NCBI RefSeq assembly: GCF_034676725.1
Contig: NZ_JAUCBR010000007.1
Location: 51,382 to 115,381, forward strand
Length of the DNA stretch: 64,000 bases
Reading direction: 5' to 3'
Origin: Denitromonas sp.
Lineage (GTDB): Bacteria; Pseudomonadota; Gammaproteobacteria; Burkholderiales; Rhodocyclaceae
Position 1 is the first letter of the stretch. Each line of letters begins with the position of its first letter. The notes beneath the pieces were generated by a model. It worked only from the letters and a program-made list of their open reading frames with translations, had not been told where the DNA came from and made no database searches. Position numbers and translations under genes: made by a program. Shown in pieces: positions 34,577-43,553 of the stretch.

Positions 34577-35176
34577 TCAACTGAACGGCGTGAACAATCC
34601 GATGAGGTTGAAGCCAATGGTGTTGTTGAGCAGGTCACTGAACCACTTGAAGTTCCATGCCAACACACCGCCAATGATCCAGCCGAAGGCGTGTCCAAGC
34701 CCCGCCTGCCCTTGCTGGTTGTAGTACCGATTTACCGTGAGCCATCCCTTGACCATCGCGATGAACCCGACCACCTGCATGATCCCGAGCAGGGCCAGCG
34801 TGGCGACCTGAGCTTTCTCGGCCAGCCCGCCGCTGCTCGTGTACGAGAGCACATCAGCAGTCACGCGGCTGTTCGCGTAATCCCCGGTCAGGGTGCGCGA
34901 CAGAATGCCGACCAGTTCCAGTGTGCCCATCGCGAGCAGGATGGAACCAACGAACATAGAGATCAGCGCGGAGCCAACGGAAAACCGCTGCCGTCCGGCC
35001 ACATATTTCATTGCGTTGTCATGTGTAACCCCCCAGATTTCGATCAATGAAGTGGCGACAAGGTAAAGCCCCATGAGAGCCGCGATGCCTTGAAGCATCA
35101 TGATGATTGGCGGAATGACCCCTCCGACATTCACCAAGACTTCCATGAGGTCTGGAAAACTGCTGCTTGTGGGCAT
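34577..35176 (-). CDS. dotE: DotE/IcmC-like inner-membrane protein (TraQ-like)
   Basis: The product has 199 residues with four hydrophobic segments (about 12-45, 68-90, 120-140, 160-180), as in IcmC/DotE and IncI TraQ. It sits between dotF and dotP, the conserved position. It probably forms part of the inner-membrane base with DotP. Confidence 0.85.
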   Translation of the reverse strand: MPTSSSFPDLMEVLVNVGGVIPPIIMMLQGIAALMGLYLVATSLIEIWGVTHDNAMKYVAGRQRFSVGSALISMFVGSILLAMGTLELVGILSRTLTGDYANSRVTADVLSYTSSGGLAEKAQVATLALLGIMQVVGFIAMVKGWLTVNRYYNQQGQAGLGHAFGWIIGGVLAWNFKWFSDLLNNTIGFNLIGLFTPFS

Positions 35177-35204
35177 CGTTTGTGCTCCCCTGCTTTTCGA
35201 CGAA

Positions 35205-35822
35205 TTAGCGCGTTGCGCTCGTAATGACGATGCCCGATTCGTTATCCACGGCGCGGACGACCAGCGGCTTTTTCACCGGAGGTAGCGTCTCGCCCACGGA
35301 AACGCTGTCCTCGTGCTCGCCAGCGGCGATCCAAGCACGCTTGCCGACAGTGGCCTGCACCTTGTAGCCGGAGTTGGCCGGAAGCGGCGTGGCTCCTTTC
35401 TCAAGCTGCTTTACCGGGGAGGTGCGTGGCTTGCGCTCGGGTTTGATGACCTGCACGCCCGTGGGACGGCGGCTGTTCTCAATCGCAGCAACGCGCTGAT
35501 CCAGTGCGTTCAGCCCGATGGCGATGCCGTCAAGCCGCTGCATGACGGCCTGATTCTGCTGTTGCAGCGCCTGCTGCATTGCCTGAGCCTGTTGGGCCGA
35601 CATTTCGCGGGCTGCGGCAGAGGCTTCCTGCTCGCGACGAAGTTGCTCGGCCAGAATGTCCGGCTGCTGTGGCTGGAACTGCGTCTGGTGACGCTGAGTG
35701 ACCACCGTGCTGCCGGGCTTCGGCCCGGAAGTTGCCTTGATGATGACCACGGCGAGGATGATGACGACAACGAGCGAACCACCGAAGATCGCCATCAGTT
35801 TGCCAAAAGACATGTTCTTCAT
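35205..35822 (-). CDS. dotF: DotF/IcmG-like protein (TraP-like)
   Basis: The product has 205 residues from ATG 35822, chosen for AAGGAG eight bases upstream; the frame extends upstream to 35873. It has one transmembrane helix (about 8-28), a Gln-rich coiled coil (about 50-105) and a compact C-terminal domain (YKVQATVGKRAWIAAG...). DotF lines the periplasmic side of the Dot core. It lies 11 bp after dotG. Confidence 0.82.
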   Translation of the reverse strand: MKNMSFGKLMAIFGGSLVVVIILAVVIIKATSGPKPGSTVVTQRHQTQFQPQQPDILAEQLRREQEASAAAREMSAQQAQAMQQALQQQNQAVMQRLDGIAIGLNALDQRVAAIENSRRPTGVQVIKPERKPRTSPVKQLEKGATPLPANSGYKVQATVGKRAWIAAGEHEDSVSVGETLPPVKKPLVVRAVDNESGIVITSATR

Positions 35823-35832
35823 GCTGTTCTCC

Positions 35833-37351
35833 TTACTTTTGCTCATGCACGTCCTGCATGAAGAACAGGCCAAAGCCCTTCTGCGCAGGGGTTGAGTAGG
35901 TGGTCGGACGGTTGAAGCCGCGACGGATTTCCTGCGCCATCGCCTGCCCCATCTCGCCCACTGCCATGCCGATAACTTGCTTGTTCGTCGGCTCGGTAGT
36001 GGTGGTGCTCACGGTGCCGCCGGGACTGATGACGGTGGTGCCAATCGGGGTCGAATAGGCCCGGCCATAGCCTGAGAGCAGCGACGCCACGGCGAGCGAC
36101 GTGTAACGCTCGAAGGTGTGATGGTCGATGTCATCCGCCACGCCCTGCTTGGCATCTTCCTCGCGCAGCGCGACCGCGTTAATGCGCATGGTCGGGCGGC
36201 CATCCTGCGGGGCCATCGTCGAGAATTTCAGACGGATGTTGTTCGGGCCTTGCTCGACACGACCGATGATCTTGGCACCGTCCCACTTGCCGCCACGAAT
36301 GGTCGCGAGCACGTCGCCGCCATCGTCGGTGTTCACCTCGGAGTCGAGTGTGGCGTACATCATGTTGCCGGTCTTGATGAGCAGCTTGGCGCTCGGGTCG
36401 CCAAGCGTGTCCGGGGCTGTGCGCGTCATCCCCGGCAAGGGGCCGGTGGCAGTACCGGCTCCGGCACCACCCTGACCGCCGCCGTTGTTGCGGTTCACCG
36501 GGTAATAGCTGACGGTCGAGTACGATCCTTGCGCATTCAGGCCGCCCTGCCCTGCCTCGCCAAACAGCGACTGCGCTTGTTTCAGCACTTGCTCTTTCAT
36601 CGCAGCGACATACTTGTCGCGCTCTGCCTGCGCCTGCTTCAACTCCTGCTCCAGACGCTGCCGTGCCTGCTGCTCGGCTTGAGCGTTCTGCTGGGCGTTC
36701 TGGCCTTGGCCTTGATACTGAGTGCCCTGCGGCGCAGCCCCTGCCTGATTGGCAGTGGCCTGCCCGGTCGGCACGGTGATGTTGACCGGCGCAGCAGCGC
36801 CACCCTGCGGTGACGGCGGGTTGTTGCTGCCGGTCTGGATCGGCACGTTGAACTGTGCCGTGCCAGATGGTAGACGGCTGGCTGGCGTTGTTGACGATGT
36901 TCGTGTCGAAGCCCGGCTGGTAGGTCTGGCCGCGAGCGGCGGCCTCCTGAGCCTCCAGAGCCGCACGCTGGGCGCGACGCTCGGCTTCCTGCTTGGATAC
37001 CGCGCCGACTTCCACGCCCGGCTGCGGAGCATTCGGCACATCGACTTCGGACTGGGCCGCGACTTCCGTGGGCTTGCTGGTCAGGCCGCGATAGCCGAGC
37101 GCAACGCCGCCGATCACGACCACGGCGACGACAATCAACGAGATTTTGCCGACGCCGTGGCCGAACACGGCGTTGAAGTTGCGCTTCATCTCGTCCGACT
37201 TGCTGCGCTTCGGCGCAGGTTTCGGTTGGGCTTGGGCTTCACCTTGACCGCCCTGCCCCTGCTCTTGGTTTACGCCTTCTGCCTCGAAGCCAGCGCCGCC
37301 CACGATTTCATCGCTGGGCTGCGGGTTCTGAGGGGTGTTCTGCTCGCTCAT
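35833..37351 (-). CDS. dotG: DotG/IcmE core-complex protein (TraO-like), split by a frameshift
   Basis: Two frames together give about 505 residues. The first (start 37351) carries a cytoplasmic N-terminus, one transmembrane helix (VGKISLIVVAVVVIGGVALGY) and a linker up to NNASQPS. The second, entered near 36871, continues SGTAQFNVPIQTG, a Gln-rich coiled coil and the VirB10-like C-terminal domain (AKLLIKTGNMMYATLDSEVN, DGRPTMRINAVALREEDA). One extra base near 36871 would explain the break; removing it gives QPSPSGTAQF. Without frameshifting the channel core protein would be lost, so this is either a sequence error, a mutation or recoding. Confidence 0.85.
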
Positions 37352-37362
37352 GTGCTGCCCCT

Positions 37363-38304
37363 TTACTCGATGAACACGGTGACGGCCTGACCGCCCGTGG
37401 TGAATGTGACGCTGCTATGCAGTCCCGCATAGCGATACACCGAAACCCCGGACGTGCTGCGAGCGGCAGACATGTAGGCCGGATATTGCGCATCGGCCTT
37501 GGCGCGGACATACAGGTTGTCGCGGTACAGCCATGCTTCGGTGCCTTCAAGCCCCGTGACCTTCAAGCGCCGCGCTTCCTTCGGCGGCACGCCGTCAAGG
37601 AAGTAACTCAGGGCGCTGTCGATGGACGGGAGAGTGCTCACCGCTACGGTGTCGATGGCGTCGGGATTGCGGCCCGGCACCTTCGCATCGACGCGCATAT
37701 CCACTTCCTGCTGTGCGCTGGTGAGCACGAAGATCACCGGAGTGGACAGACCGCGCAGTGTCACCGTGACGTTGCCGTAGGCGGCTGGGGCCAACGGCTC
37801 GATGGTGAGTACATTCGTGGGCTGCTGCTGCGCAGCACCCTGCTGACCCTGACGACCGTCGCTGAAAAGCTGCCGGTTCATCGACACGTTCTCGATGAAC
37901 CACGGCTGGCCGGATACATCGGAGAAGACGATGGAGGTCTGCTGGCCTCGGGTCAGTCGCAGAGCCGGAGGGCTGACACCGGGATCGAGACTTACGAACA
38001 TCGTGCGAGTGATCGGCTTGGCCGGAGAGACATACGGAATCGCCTTCTGGCGTTCGCGTTCGAGGTAAATGCGCTTGAGCCGGTCGAACTGCTCCGGCGT
38101 CAGTTGCAGGTCTTCGATGTCTCCAATCACGCCCTCGACCACTTCGGTCGGGCGCGGGTACACAACTTGAGGCGGCGGCTCGGCGACTTGTTGGCCGAGT
38201 CCGCTTCGCGGTTGCTGCTGTCCCTGTTGCTGCTCAGCCGCGAAGGCAGAAGATGCGATCACGCCGAGCAGCACAGATGCGATCAATGTTTTTCTTTGGA
38301 ACAT
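37363..38304 (-). CDS. dotH: DotH/IcmK outer-membrane core protein (TraN-like)
   Basis: The product has 313 residues. The signal peptide ends around ASSAFA. A Gln/Pro-rich stretch, the helix LTPEQFDRLKRIYLERERQKA and the RTMFVSLDPGVSPPALRLTRGQQTSIVFSD-type domain are typical of DotH/TraN. With DotC and DotD it forms the outer-membrane ring. It lies between dotI and dotG with 6-11 bp gaps. Confidence 0.9.
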   Translation of the reverse strand: MFQRKTLIASVLLGVIASSAFAAEQQQGQQQPRSGLGQQVAEPPPQVVYPRPTEVVEGVIGDIEDLQLTPEQFDRLKRIYLERERQKAIPYVSPAKPITRTMFVSLDPGVSPPALRLTRGQQTSIVFSDVSGQPWFIENVSMNRQLFSDGRQGQQGAAQQQPTNVLTIEPLAPAAYGNVTVTLRGLSTPVIFVLTSAQQEVDMRVDAKVPGRNPDAIDTVAVSTLPSIDSALSYFLDGVPPKEARRLKVTGLEGTEAWLYRDNLYVRAKADAQYPAYMSAARSTSGVSVYRYAGLHSSVTFTTGGQAVTVFIE

Positions 38305-38310
38305 GGGCGA

Positions 38311-39075
38311 TCACTTCCTAGCGACATACGGGGCCAACGAGATCGAATCAACGGCAATGCCCTTGAGGTTCGTGGCCGACGCGGGGGTTTGAACGATGGT
38401 GACGCCCGCCAAGAAGTCTTGACGGGTTCTCGGTTGCTGGTCGCCACCGGAATAGAACTCGATGGCGACGGGCACTTGCACGACCCAGTAGCGTTGGAGG
38501 CCGCGACGCCCTTCTTCTTCAAGCTGGGGCACCTTGGTCGCCATCGCACGCAGGATCAGTCGGCCCTTGAGCACGCGCTCAAGGTTGCCGGACTCGTCGA
38601 GCGACCGCAGGAACGCTTTGCGGCCATCGTCCGTGAACCACTTGGCCGCAGTCGCATTCAGCGCCTCGCGGTAGTTCACATAGTCATAGGAGTAGGCATT
38701 CACCACGGCGTCCTTCGCGTAGTCAGCCAGCGTTGCCGGGGTCACGCGGGGGTCGGATTCCGTGGAGACTTCACAGATGGCGCGATTGTCCGTGGTCGGG
38801 ATGTAACGGTACTTCGGATACCACGCGATCCCGGCGCTGACTGTCACGAAGAAAGTTGCACTCAGGACGCCTACAGCAGTCCAGACCCGCAGGTTGCGGC
38901 CCTTGAGCGCCTTGTTCTCTTGTTGCAGGCGAGCGACTTCACGGAGGACGGCTGCGCCCTCCCCCGGACTCATGTCGTTCGCGAGTTGATCCAGCTTCGC
39001 TTCATCAAGCTCGGCGGACGGGCTTGCGCTGGGTTGCTTCGCTGAGGGCTTGCCCTGCGCTTCCTTATTGGACAT
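38311..39075 (-). CDS. dotI: DotI/IcmL-like inner-membrane protein (TraM-like)
   Basis: The product has 254 residues. A cytoplasmic coiled-coil N-terminus with a single transmembrane helix (about 65-85) leads to a periplasmic domain containing AVVNAYSYDYVNYREALN, the IcmL/TraM signature. DotI forms periplasmic assemblies like VirB8. It overlaps the small upstream gene by 11 bp and starts the conserved dotI-H-G-F-E-P run. Confidence 0.9.
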   Translation of the reverse strand: MSNKEAQGKPSAKQPSASPSAELDEAKLDQLANDMSPGEGAAVLREVARLQQENKALKGRNLRVWTAVGVLSATFFVTVSAGIAWYPKYRYIPTTDNRAICEVSTESDPRVTPATLADYAKDAVVNAYSYDYVNYREALNATAAKWFTDDGRKAFLRSLDESGNLERVLKGRLILRAMATKVPQLEEEGRRGLQRYWVVQVPVAIEFYSGGDQQPRTRQDFLAGVTIVQTPASATNLKGIAVDSISLAPYVARK

Positions 39076-39328
39076 TGATGATCTCTCCAGTTTTGCCGTT
39101 GAAAACGCAGGTCATGTCTGTGCCGTCATAGAAAATCACGTTCTCGAAGTTGGTCTGGGTGAAGAGCCAGACCGCCCCGGCGAGGATTCCCACGAGCAGC
39201 ACAAAAACCAGCACCTCTCCTACAGAGGCGATGCGCGACAGGATGGCTTGGTAGCGGCGCAAGGCCCGCACATCAACCTCCGCATCGTGCTTCCCCCAAG
39301 ATGATGTTGCCAATTCGTGTGCTTCCAT
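39065..39328 (-). CDS. Small single-pass membrane protein, first gene of the dot operon
   Basis: The product has 87 residues from ATG 39328, with GGAG seven bases upstream; the longer frame from 39358 would start upstream of the candidate -10. One transmembrane helix (about 40-60) is followed by a short periplasmic tail with one Cys. It occupies the traL position of IncI plasmids, but I see no clear similarity to TraL. Confidence 0.72.
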   Translation of the reverse strand: MEAHELATSSWGKHDAEVDVRALRRYQAILSRIASVGEVLVFVLLVGILAGAVWLFTQTNFENVIFYDGTDMTCVFNGKTGEIINVQ

Positions 39329-39347
39329 ATCGCGCTCCGCGTGCAGT

Positions 39348-39375
39348 ATTTTAATCATAACTCAAAAATGCGCAA
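39348..39375 (-). promoter_or_regulatory. Candidate promoter of the dotI-dotL operon
   Basis: On the minus strand, TTGCGC (39375-39370) is 16 bp from TAAAAT (39353-39348), giving a leader of about 10-15 nt before ATG 39328. The 11-bp repeat array begins about 160 bp further upstream. Confidence 0.5.
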
Positions 39376-39532
39376 CACCGCGATTTTGACATTTGCGCAG
39401 AGTGAGTGCAACGGGAACGTGGTTTTTATCATGCCTTCCCTGCTGCTGCGAGGTCTGAGTCCGGTGACGCAAGCTGCTTGTGAAATGACCGTCGCAGCGT
39501 GCGAGCTGGCCCGGCAAGCAAACATCATGAGT

Positions 39533-39698
39533 GTGTCAAGAGTATGGTAACACATTGCTGTCACTGTGCTAACAGTGTGTAAGCTGTGTGGTGCAATTTG
39601 CGGGAAAAATGTGGTGACACTGTGGCTATACGATGTGCGCAATGTGGCGCTATGGTGGTGACAGTGTGGTTAGATGGTGGCGGAATGGTGGTTGTTGC
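39533..39698 (+). repeat. Array A of 11-bp phased direct repeats (parC-like)
   Basis: About 15 units begin every 11 bp. GTGG starts at 39611, 39622, 39644, 39655, 39666, 39677 and 39688, an exact 11-bp ladder with one degenerate unit at 39633. Units such as GTGGTGACACT and GTGGTGACAGT give the consensus. Left-hand units at 39533, 39544, 39555, 39566 and 39577 are less exact. It lies between the dot operon promoter and the recombinase gene. The form matches ParR-binding centromere repeats of type II partition systems. Confidence 0.8.
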
Positions 39699-39924
39699 CT
39701 TGCTTCGATCCGAGCATGGCGTTCGCTTACCGGGGATCATGCGATGTGTGTGCGAAGACGCACATTTTTCTAACCGTCCGCGATTCAGTTCCGATGCTTC
39801 GCTTGACGCACATTTGGCGGAGTGGTAGGCGCGTGGTTTCTGGCGGTCACTATGACGGCGGCGATCCGCATCACGCGGATCGCCGAATGCACCAATCGCC
39901 CTCTGGTTGGGCGGTGTTAGTGTT
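39699..39924. other. Spacer with hairpin and iteron-like site
   Basis: No gene is evident. GGCGATCCGC (39860-39869) and GCGGATCGCC (39875-39884) form a perfect hairpin with a 5-nt loop. TGTTAGTGTTTCATCG (39915-39930), the reverse complement of an iteron core with one mismatch, covers the stop codon of the recombinase gene. Confidence 0.6.
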
Positions 39925-41091
39925 TCATCGCAGTTCGCTGGGGTTCTGGCCGTTGCTGTTGCGGTTCCACTCGGCTGCCGCATCCAGAAGGCGCTGGCCG
40001 GGGGTTGCAAGATCGCGGTTCGCGTTCCTTTCAGGTACTGCTGCAACCGACTCGGGGGATGGGCGAAACGACACCTTCATCCACCCGCTCAGTTTTTTTC
40101 CGTAATGACTCTTCGCGGTGGCCGTGCTGCTGTGCCCGAACATGGCGGCGATCTCCCGGTCGGACAGGCCCGAGTGCTTCGCATTGGCGACTGCTTGGTG
40201 TCGCGTGCTGTAGGTTGTCGGCAGTTGATTCTTTGGGTGCCCCATCCGTTTCAGTGCGTGGGTCATCGTCTGCTGCAAGGGCTTGAAGAACGCCTTGGCG
40301 ATGGCGCTTCGTGGTGTGTCAGCCGCGAACTTCGATGCGAAGCTCTGCGCGATCTCGCGGAAGTGCATCAGTGCTGCCAAATCACTGTCGCTGATCCCAT
40401 GCAGGAGGATTTCCCGGTGATCGCCGTTGCCGCGTCCGTGGGTTGTCTTTGCGTTCTCGACGCGCAATGCGATGGTTGATTGCACTCTCCCCGCACCCGT
40501 TCGGCTGTAGTGCCCCTCCTTCTCGCGGTGCAAGTAGTTCATGAATTCCGCCCCGAACCACTCTGCCGGGCGCAAGCCTACAAGCAGGTTGGCGCGGAGA
40601 AAGGCGACCAGTGTCCCGGCGTGCTTGGCCTGCGGGGTGTTTGCCGCGTACTCCGAGAGGCTTTCCAGCGTCGCCTTCGGGAAGAACTTGAGCTTGGTGC
40701 TTGATGTTTTCTCGGTTCGCGTTGGTAGCTCTCGGGTCGGCAGTTCCCGGATCGTCTTGTAAGCAGCTTCGTACTCGCTCAGGTTTCCGCCCTGAGCGAG
40801 TACGTTCTGCGCTTCCTCTGCGATCCAGAAGATCGCAGCCGCCTTCAAGGAACGGGCGGTTGACTGGGCTACTCGCTTCTTGGCGACAAGCTCTTGCAGG
40901 TGAGAAACAAGGCTGGCCGGGGTTAGAGCGCCCCGTCCAGCCTTCTCGATCTGGTTCGCGATCATCCCCATCTTGCGGGCGTAGTCTTCTCGCGTGCGCT
41001 GGGCCAATCCTTCGCCGACACCATCTTCGGTGTTGATGCGTTCGATCAGTGAGTCCGAGGCGCGAGCGCCGTCGATTCGTGTTGTTGCCAT
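39925..41091 (-). CDS. Tyrosine recombinase/integrase
   Basis: The product has 388 residues from ATG 41091, with AGGAGAAAAGG upstream. A helical SAM-like N-terminal domain leads to a catalytic domain with Arg in LLVGLRPAEW (about 174), STRHQ (about 295), GHSS (about 316) and the probable nucleophile Tyr in KSHYGK (about 327). The middle box lacks the usual HxxR order, so it is a divergent family member. It likely resolves plasmid multimers; a dif-like palindrome lies about 290 bp upstream. The stop codon overlaps an iteron-like sequence. Confidence 0.85.
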   Translation of the reverse strand: MATTRIDGARASDSLIERINTEDGVGEGLAQRTREDYARKMGMIANQIEKAGRGALTPASLVSHLQELVAKKRVAQSTARSLKAAAIFWIAEEAQNVLAQGGNLSEYEAAYKTIRELPTRELPTRTEKTSSTKLKFFPKATLESLSEYAANTPQAKHAGTLVAFLRANLLVGLRPAEWFGAEFMNYLHREKEGHYSRTGAGRVQSTIALRVENAKTTHGRGNGDHREILLHGISDSDLAALMHFREIAQSFASKFAADTPRSAIAKAFFKPLQQTMTHALKRMGHPKNQLPTTYSTRHQAVANAKHSGLSDREIAAMFGHSSTATAKSHYGKKLSGWMKVSFRPSPESVAAVPERNANRDLATPGQRLLDAAAEWNRNSNGQNPSELR

Positions 41092-41692
41092 AACCTTTTC
41101 TCCTATGCGGGCAAATGTGCTATCTGCCCACAATCCTTACCACTTTGTTGCCACATTCCTCGCCAACCGCATTCCGTGACCAAGCCCGTCCGGGCGCGGG
41201 CCTGTGGCCCCAACTCGCGGCTGTGCCGCCAAGCCGTTATCAGTTCCTGCGGTCTTGCTCGGCTGTGCCGACAAATCCGTTCCCAACTCTGCAAGATGCC
41301 CTCAAGCAGCTTTAGATGATCGCAATAGCCGTTGGCTGGTCACATGCCCCGTTACTCCCTACACCGGCTTGCGTGCATCCATGATGTGCGGCACGTACAT
41401 GCCGCACATGTTTTGTTTGGGCGCATGAAAGAACACGCGATGTCAAGTATAAACCTGCGTGCCTTCCGCGTCATCTAAACGTACATTCCAACAAGGCATG
41501 ACGTTAGCAGACGATTTGCACTGTACATGTCGCGCCCAAATGTGATGCGGGAGTAACGGGGCATAAGCCTGCGTGTGACCAATGTAGGAACCGGCAAATA
41601 GCCTAAACTGCCGCGCCGGTTCCGGGGGGCTGTGCGATCAGCGATGGGGGGTGTGAGGGCAACCGCCCGGTGTCGGGCGGCTCTAACGCAGC
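41092..41692. other. Gene-free region rich in inverted repeats (candidate resolution site or oriT)
   Basis: ATGTGCGGCA-CGTACA-TGCCGCACAT (41384-41409) has perfect 10-bp arms around a 6-bp spacer, the layout of tyrosine-recombinase core sites. Nested around it are TGGTCACA plus ATGCCCCGTTACTCCC (41337-41359) with their reverse complements at 41549-41564 and 41574-41581, and TTTGGGCGC (41416-41424) with GCGCCCAAA (41532-41540). GGAACCGGC/GCCGGTTCC (41587-41623) and CCGCCCG/CGGGCGG (41663-41680) are further hairpins. No gene is seen. Confidence 0.65.
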
Positions 41693-41960
41693 GTGGCGTC
41701 AGTGTGGTGATATGGTGGCGACATTGTGATTATTGTGTGGCGGCATGGTGTTAGAAATGGTGGCGACATGGTGTTACATTAGGCAGGGAATGTGTAATCT
41801 GTTTCGGTGAAGTGTGCTAATAATGTGGCTGGTAATGTGGCGACAGTGTGCTAAGATTGTGGCGCATGGCGAGCGCCCAACTGCCGTGAAGCGGCCAAAG
41901 TGCTATGGCATGGAGTGTGGGAACAGTGTGCAACGATTGTGGTAAGATGGTGGCACGCTG
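41693..41960 (+). repeat. Array B of 11-bp phased direct repeats (parC-like)
   Basis: GTGG/GTGN starts fall at 41693, 41704, 41715, 41726, 41737 and 41748, then 41760 and 41771, then 41814, 41825, 41837, 41848 and 41859, then 41917, 41928, 41939 and 41950. Spacing is mainly 11 bp with occasional 12. At least 17 units are recognisable in three blocks. It ends about 155 bp before the dotD start. Orientation is the same as in the other arrays. Confidence 0.8.
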
Positions 41961-42115
41961 CTGCGAATCAGGTATGATCGCATTTGCTCGTGGCAGTGAG
42001 CGGGCGAGGCCGCCATGCAGGCGCAAGGTGGCAGAGCGTGGCGGTGCTGTCAAAAACGGCTTAGCATCGCTGTTCTGTAGTGTTGTGCAGAAACCAGACG
42101 TTTGGAGTTCTTAAC

Positions 42116-42613
42116 ATGAAAGGTAAAGCAAAGATGGGTTCGATCACGAAGAAAGGTCTTGTGCTGGCTCTGGCTGCGGTAGCTCTTGCGGGCTGCGCGA
42201 CCTCGCCGGTTCCGACCACCAAGGACACGGAGGCGTTTGCCAGTCGGCTGATCGCGGACAAGGTGGCGGTGGCCGCTGATGCCCAGCGCGAATACGTCGC
42301 ACTGGTCAACGAAGACAAGTCGGTGCTCTCCCGTAAGCAGGCGGCGATGGAGACGGACGAAGTGGATGTCGATTACATCGGCAAGCCGCAGGAACTGTTG
42401 CAGACCTTCGCCTACCGCTACGGCTATCGCTACATCGAGAGCGGCAAGCGGGTCGATCTGCGCACCATCAACGTGCGGGTGCAGAAGACGCCGCCCATCG
42501 AGGTGCTGCGCAATATTGGCTATCAGGTGGATGCGGCTGCGGATGTCGTGCTCGACAAGAATGCCAAGACCCTGCGCCTGATCTACAAGAACCTGCCTGC
42601 CAACAAGGGGTAA
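42116..42613 (+). CDS. dotD: DotD-like lipoprotein (TraH-like)
   Basis: The product has 165 residues from ATG 42116, with GGAG eleven to fourteen bases upstream. A lipoprotein signal ends LALAAVALAG-C27. The C-terminal domain (YRYGYRYIESGKRVDLRTINV, PPIEVLRNIGYQVDAAADV) is the secretin-N-like fold of DotD. It anchors the outer-membrane ring with DotC and DotH. dotD-C-B is the conserved order of Legionella and IncI traH-I-J. Confidence 0.9.
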   Translation: MKGKAKMGSITKKGLVLALAAVALAGCATSPVPTTKDTEAFASRLIADKVAVAADAQREYVALVNEDKSVLSRKQAAMETDEVDVDYIGKPQELLQTFAYRYGYRYIESGKRVDLRTINVRVQKTPPIEVLRNIGYQVDAAADVVLDKNAKTLRLIYKNLPANKG

Positions 42614-42617
42614 GACT

Positions 42618-43553
42618 ATGGCTATGGACATGCCCCCGATGACGCTCGAAGAGGCGCAGCGCCTCTACGACCGTCCGGCATACGTGCAGTCGGCGGGGTC
42701 GCAAGATGCGGCAACGCTCACCGACGCGATGAAAGCCCAGAAGAACGAGGCTGCCAAGGCGCGATCTCAGGCGATTCTCGACACCGCCCTCGGGCTGGGC
42801 GTGAAGGCCGGGATGGCGTGGCAACTGCGCAACATCGACGAGGCCGTCAAGCGTCGTCAGCGTGAGTTCGATACCGTTTACGACTTCGGTCATCTGATGA
42901 TTCAGGATCGCGTCGTTCCCCCCGTCATCACGGAGGCACGCGATCTCTACAACCAAGACGGCGACTACGCTCTGCGCCTGTCGGGTGCTTACTACAAGAT
43001 CGAGTACCAAGCCCGTTTCTCTTCTGTCGCTCCCAACTGGCGGGAGTATCTGACGTTTCCAAAGCCTGATGTGGATCGAGCCGCCCTGATGGCGGCATTG
43101 CTGCCTCGTGACTCCGAGGAAAAGCGCGTCTGGGAACTGGCTGTCGCTGATGGATGGAAGCAGGGGGTCGAGCAAGCCAACCTGATGCTCCAGTACGGAC
43201 TGGACAGGATGAACCGGGATTACACCGGAATGCTGCGCTTCCACTCCTTCGTGATGCAAGGCAAGTTGACCATGCCTGCCATTGCAAGCGAGTCCATCGC
43301 CGTGACCCACAACGGACAGACGATGGCGGTAGATGAAACCCTGCTGCGCATCACGACCCTGCCGGAGTTCAACGGGAAGATGGCGAATTGGACGAGTGCC
43401 ATCAAGTCGTCCTCCTACGCGGCTCCCACGGTGCAGGTTGCTGTCCCGCTGCCGACGCCGAAGGCTGAGCCGGAGAAGGGTGCGATCACGTACCCGGCAC
43501 CGTCTCCGGCCTCCGAGGTGAAGTCCTTGCTGGACGCCGAGAGGAAAGAGTAG
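42618..43553 (+). CDS. dotC: DotC-like outer-membrane-ring protein (TraI-like)
   Basis: The product has 311 residues, with the DotC pattern QAILDTALGLGVKAGMAWQ, VVPPVITEARDLY and WKQGVEQANLMLQYGLDRMNRDYTGMLRF. DotC is usually a lipoprotein, but no signal peptide or lipobox Cys is visible from this start, and no in-frame start lies upstream in the 4-bp gap, so targeting may depend on partners. It lies 4 bp after dotD and abuts dotB. Confidence 0.9.
   Translation: MAMDMPPMTLEEAQRLYDRPAYVQSAGSQDAATLTDAMKAQKNEAAKARSQAILDTALGLGVKAGMAWQLRNIDEAVKRRQREFDTVYDFGHLMIQDRVVPPVITEARDLYNQDGDYALRLSGAYYKIEYQARFSSVAPNWREYLTFPKPDVDRAALMAALLPRDSEEKRVWELAVADGWKQGVEQANLMLQYGLDRMNRDYTGMLRFHSFVMQGKLTMPAIASESIAVTHNGQTMAVDETLLRITTLPEFNGKMANWTSAIKSSSYAAPTVQVAVPLPTPKAEPEKGAITYPAPSPASEVKSLLDAERKE

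Noticed and set aside
39533..39698. Repeat array considered as CRISPR
   Set aside because: Units are 11 bp with no spacers and no cas genes; the form fits protein-binding repeats.
39561..40046. 161-codon minus-strand frame across array A
   Set aside because: Its Thr/Ile/His-rich C-terminus is the translation of the 11-bp repeats, and it overlaps the end of the recombinase gene.
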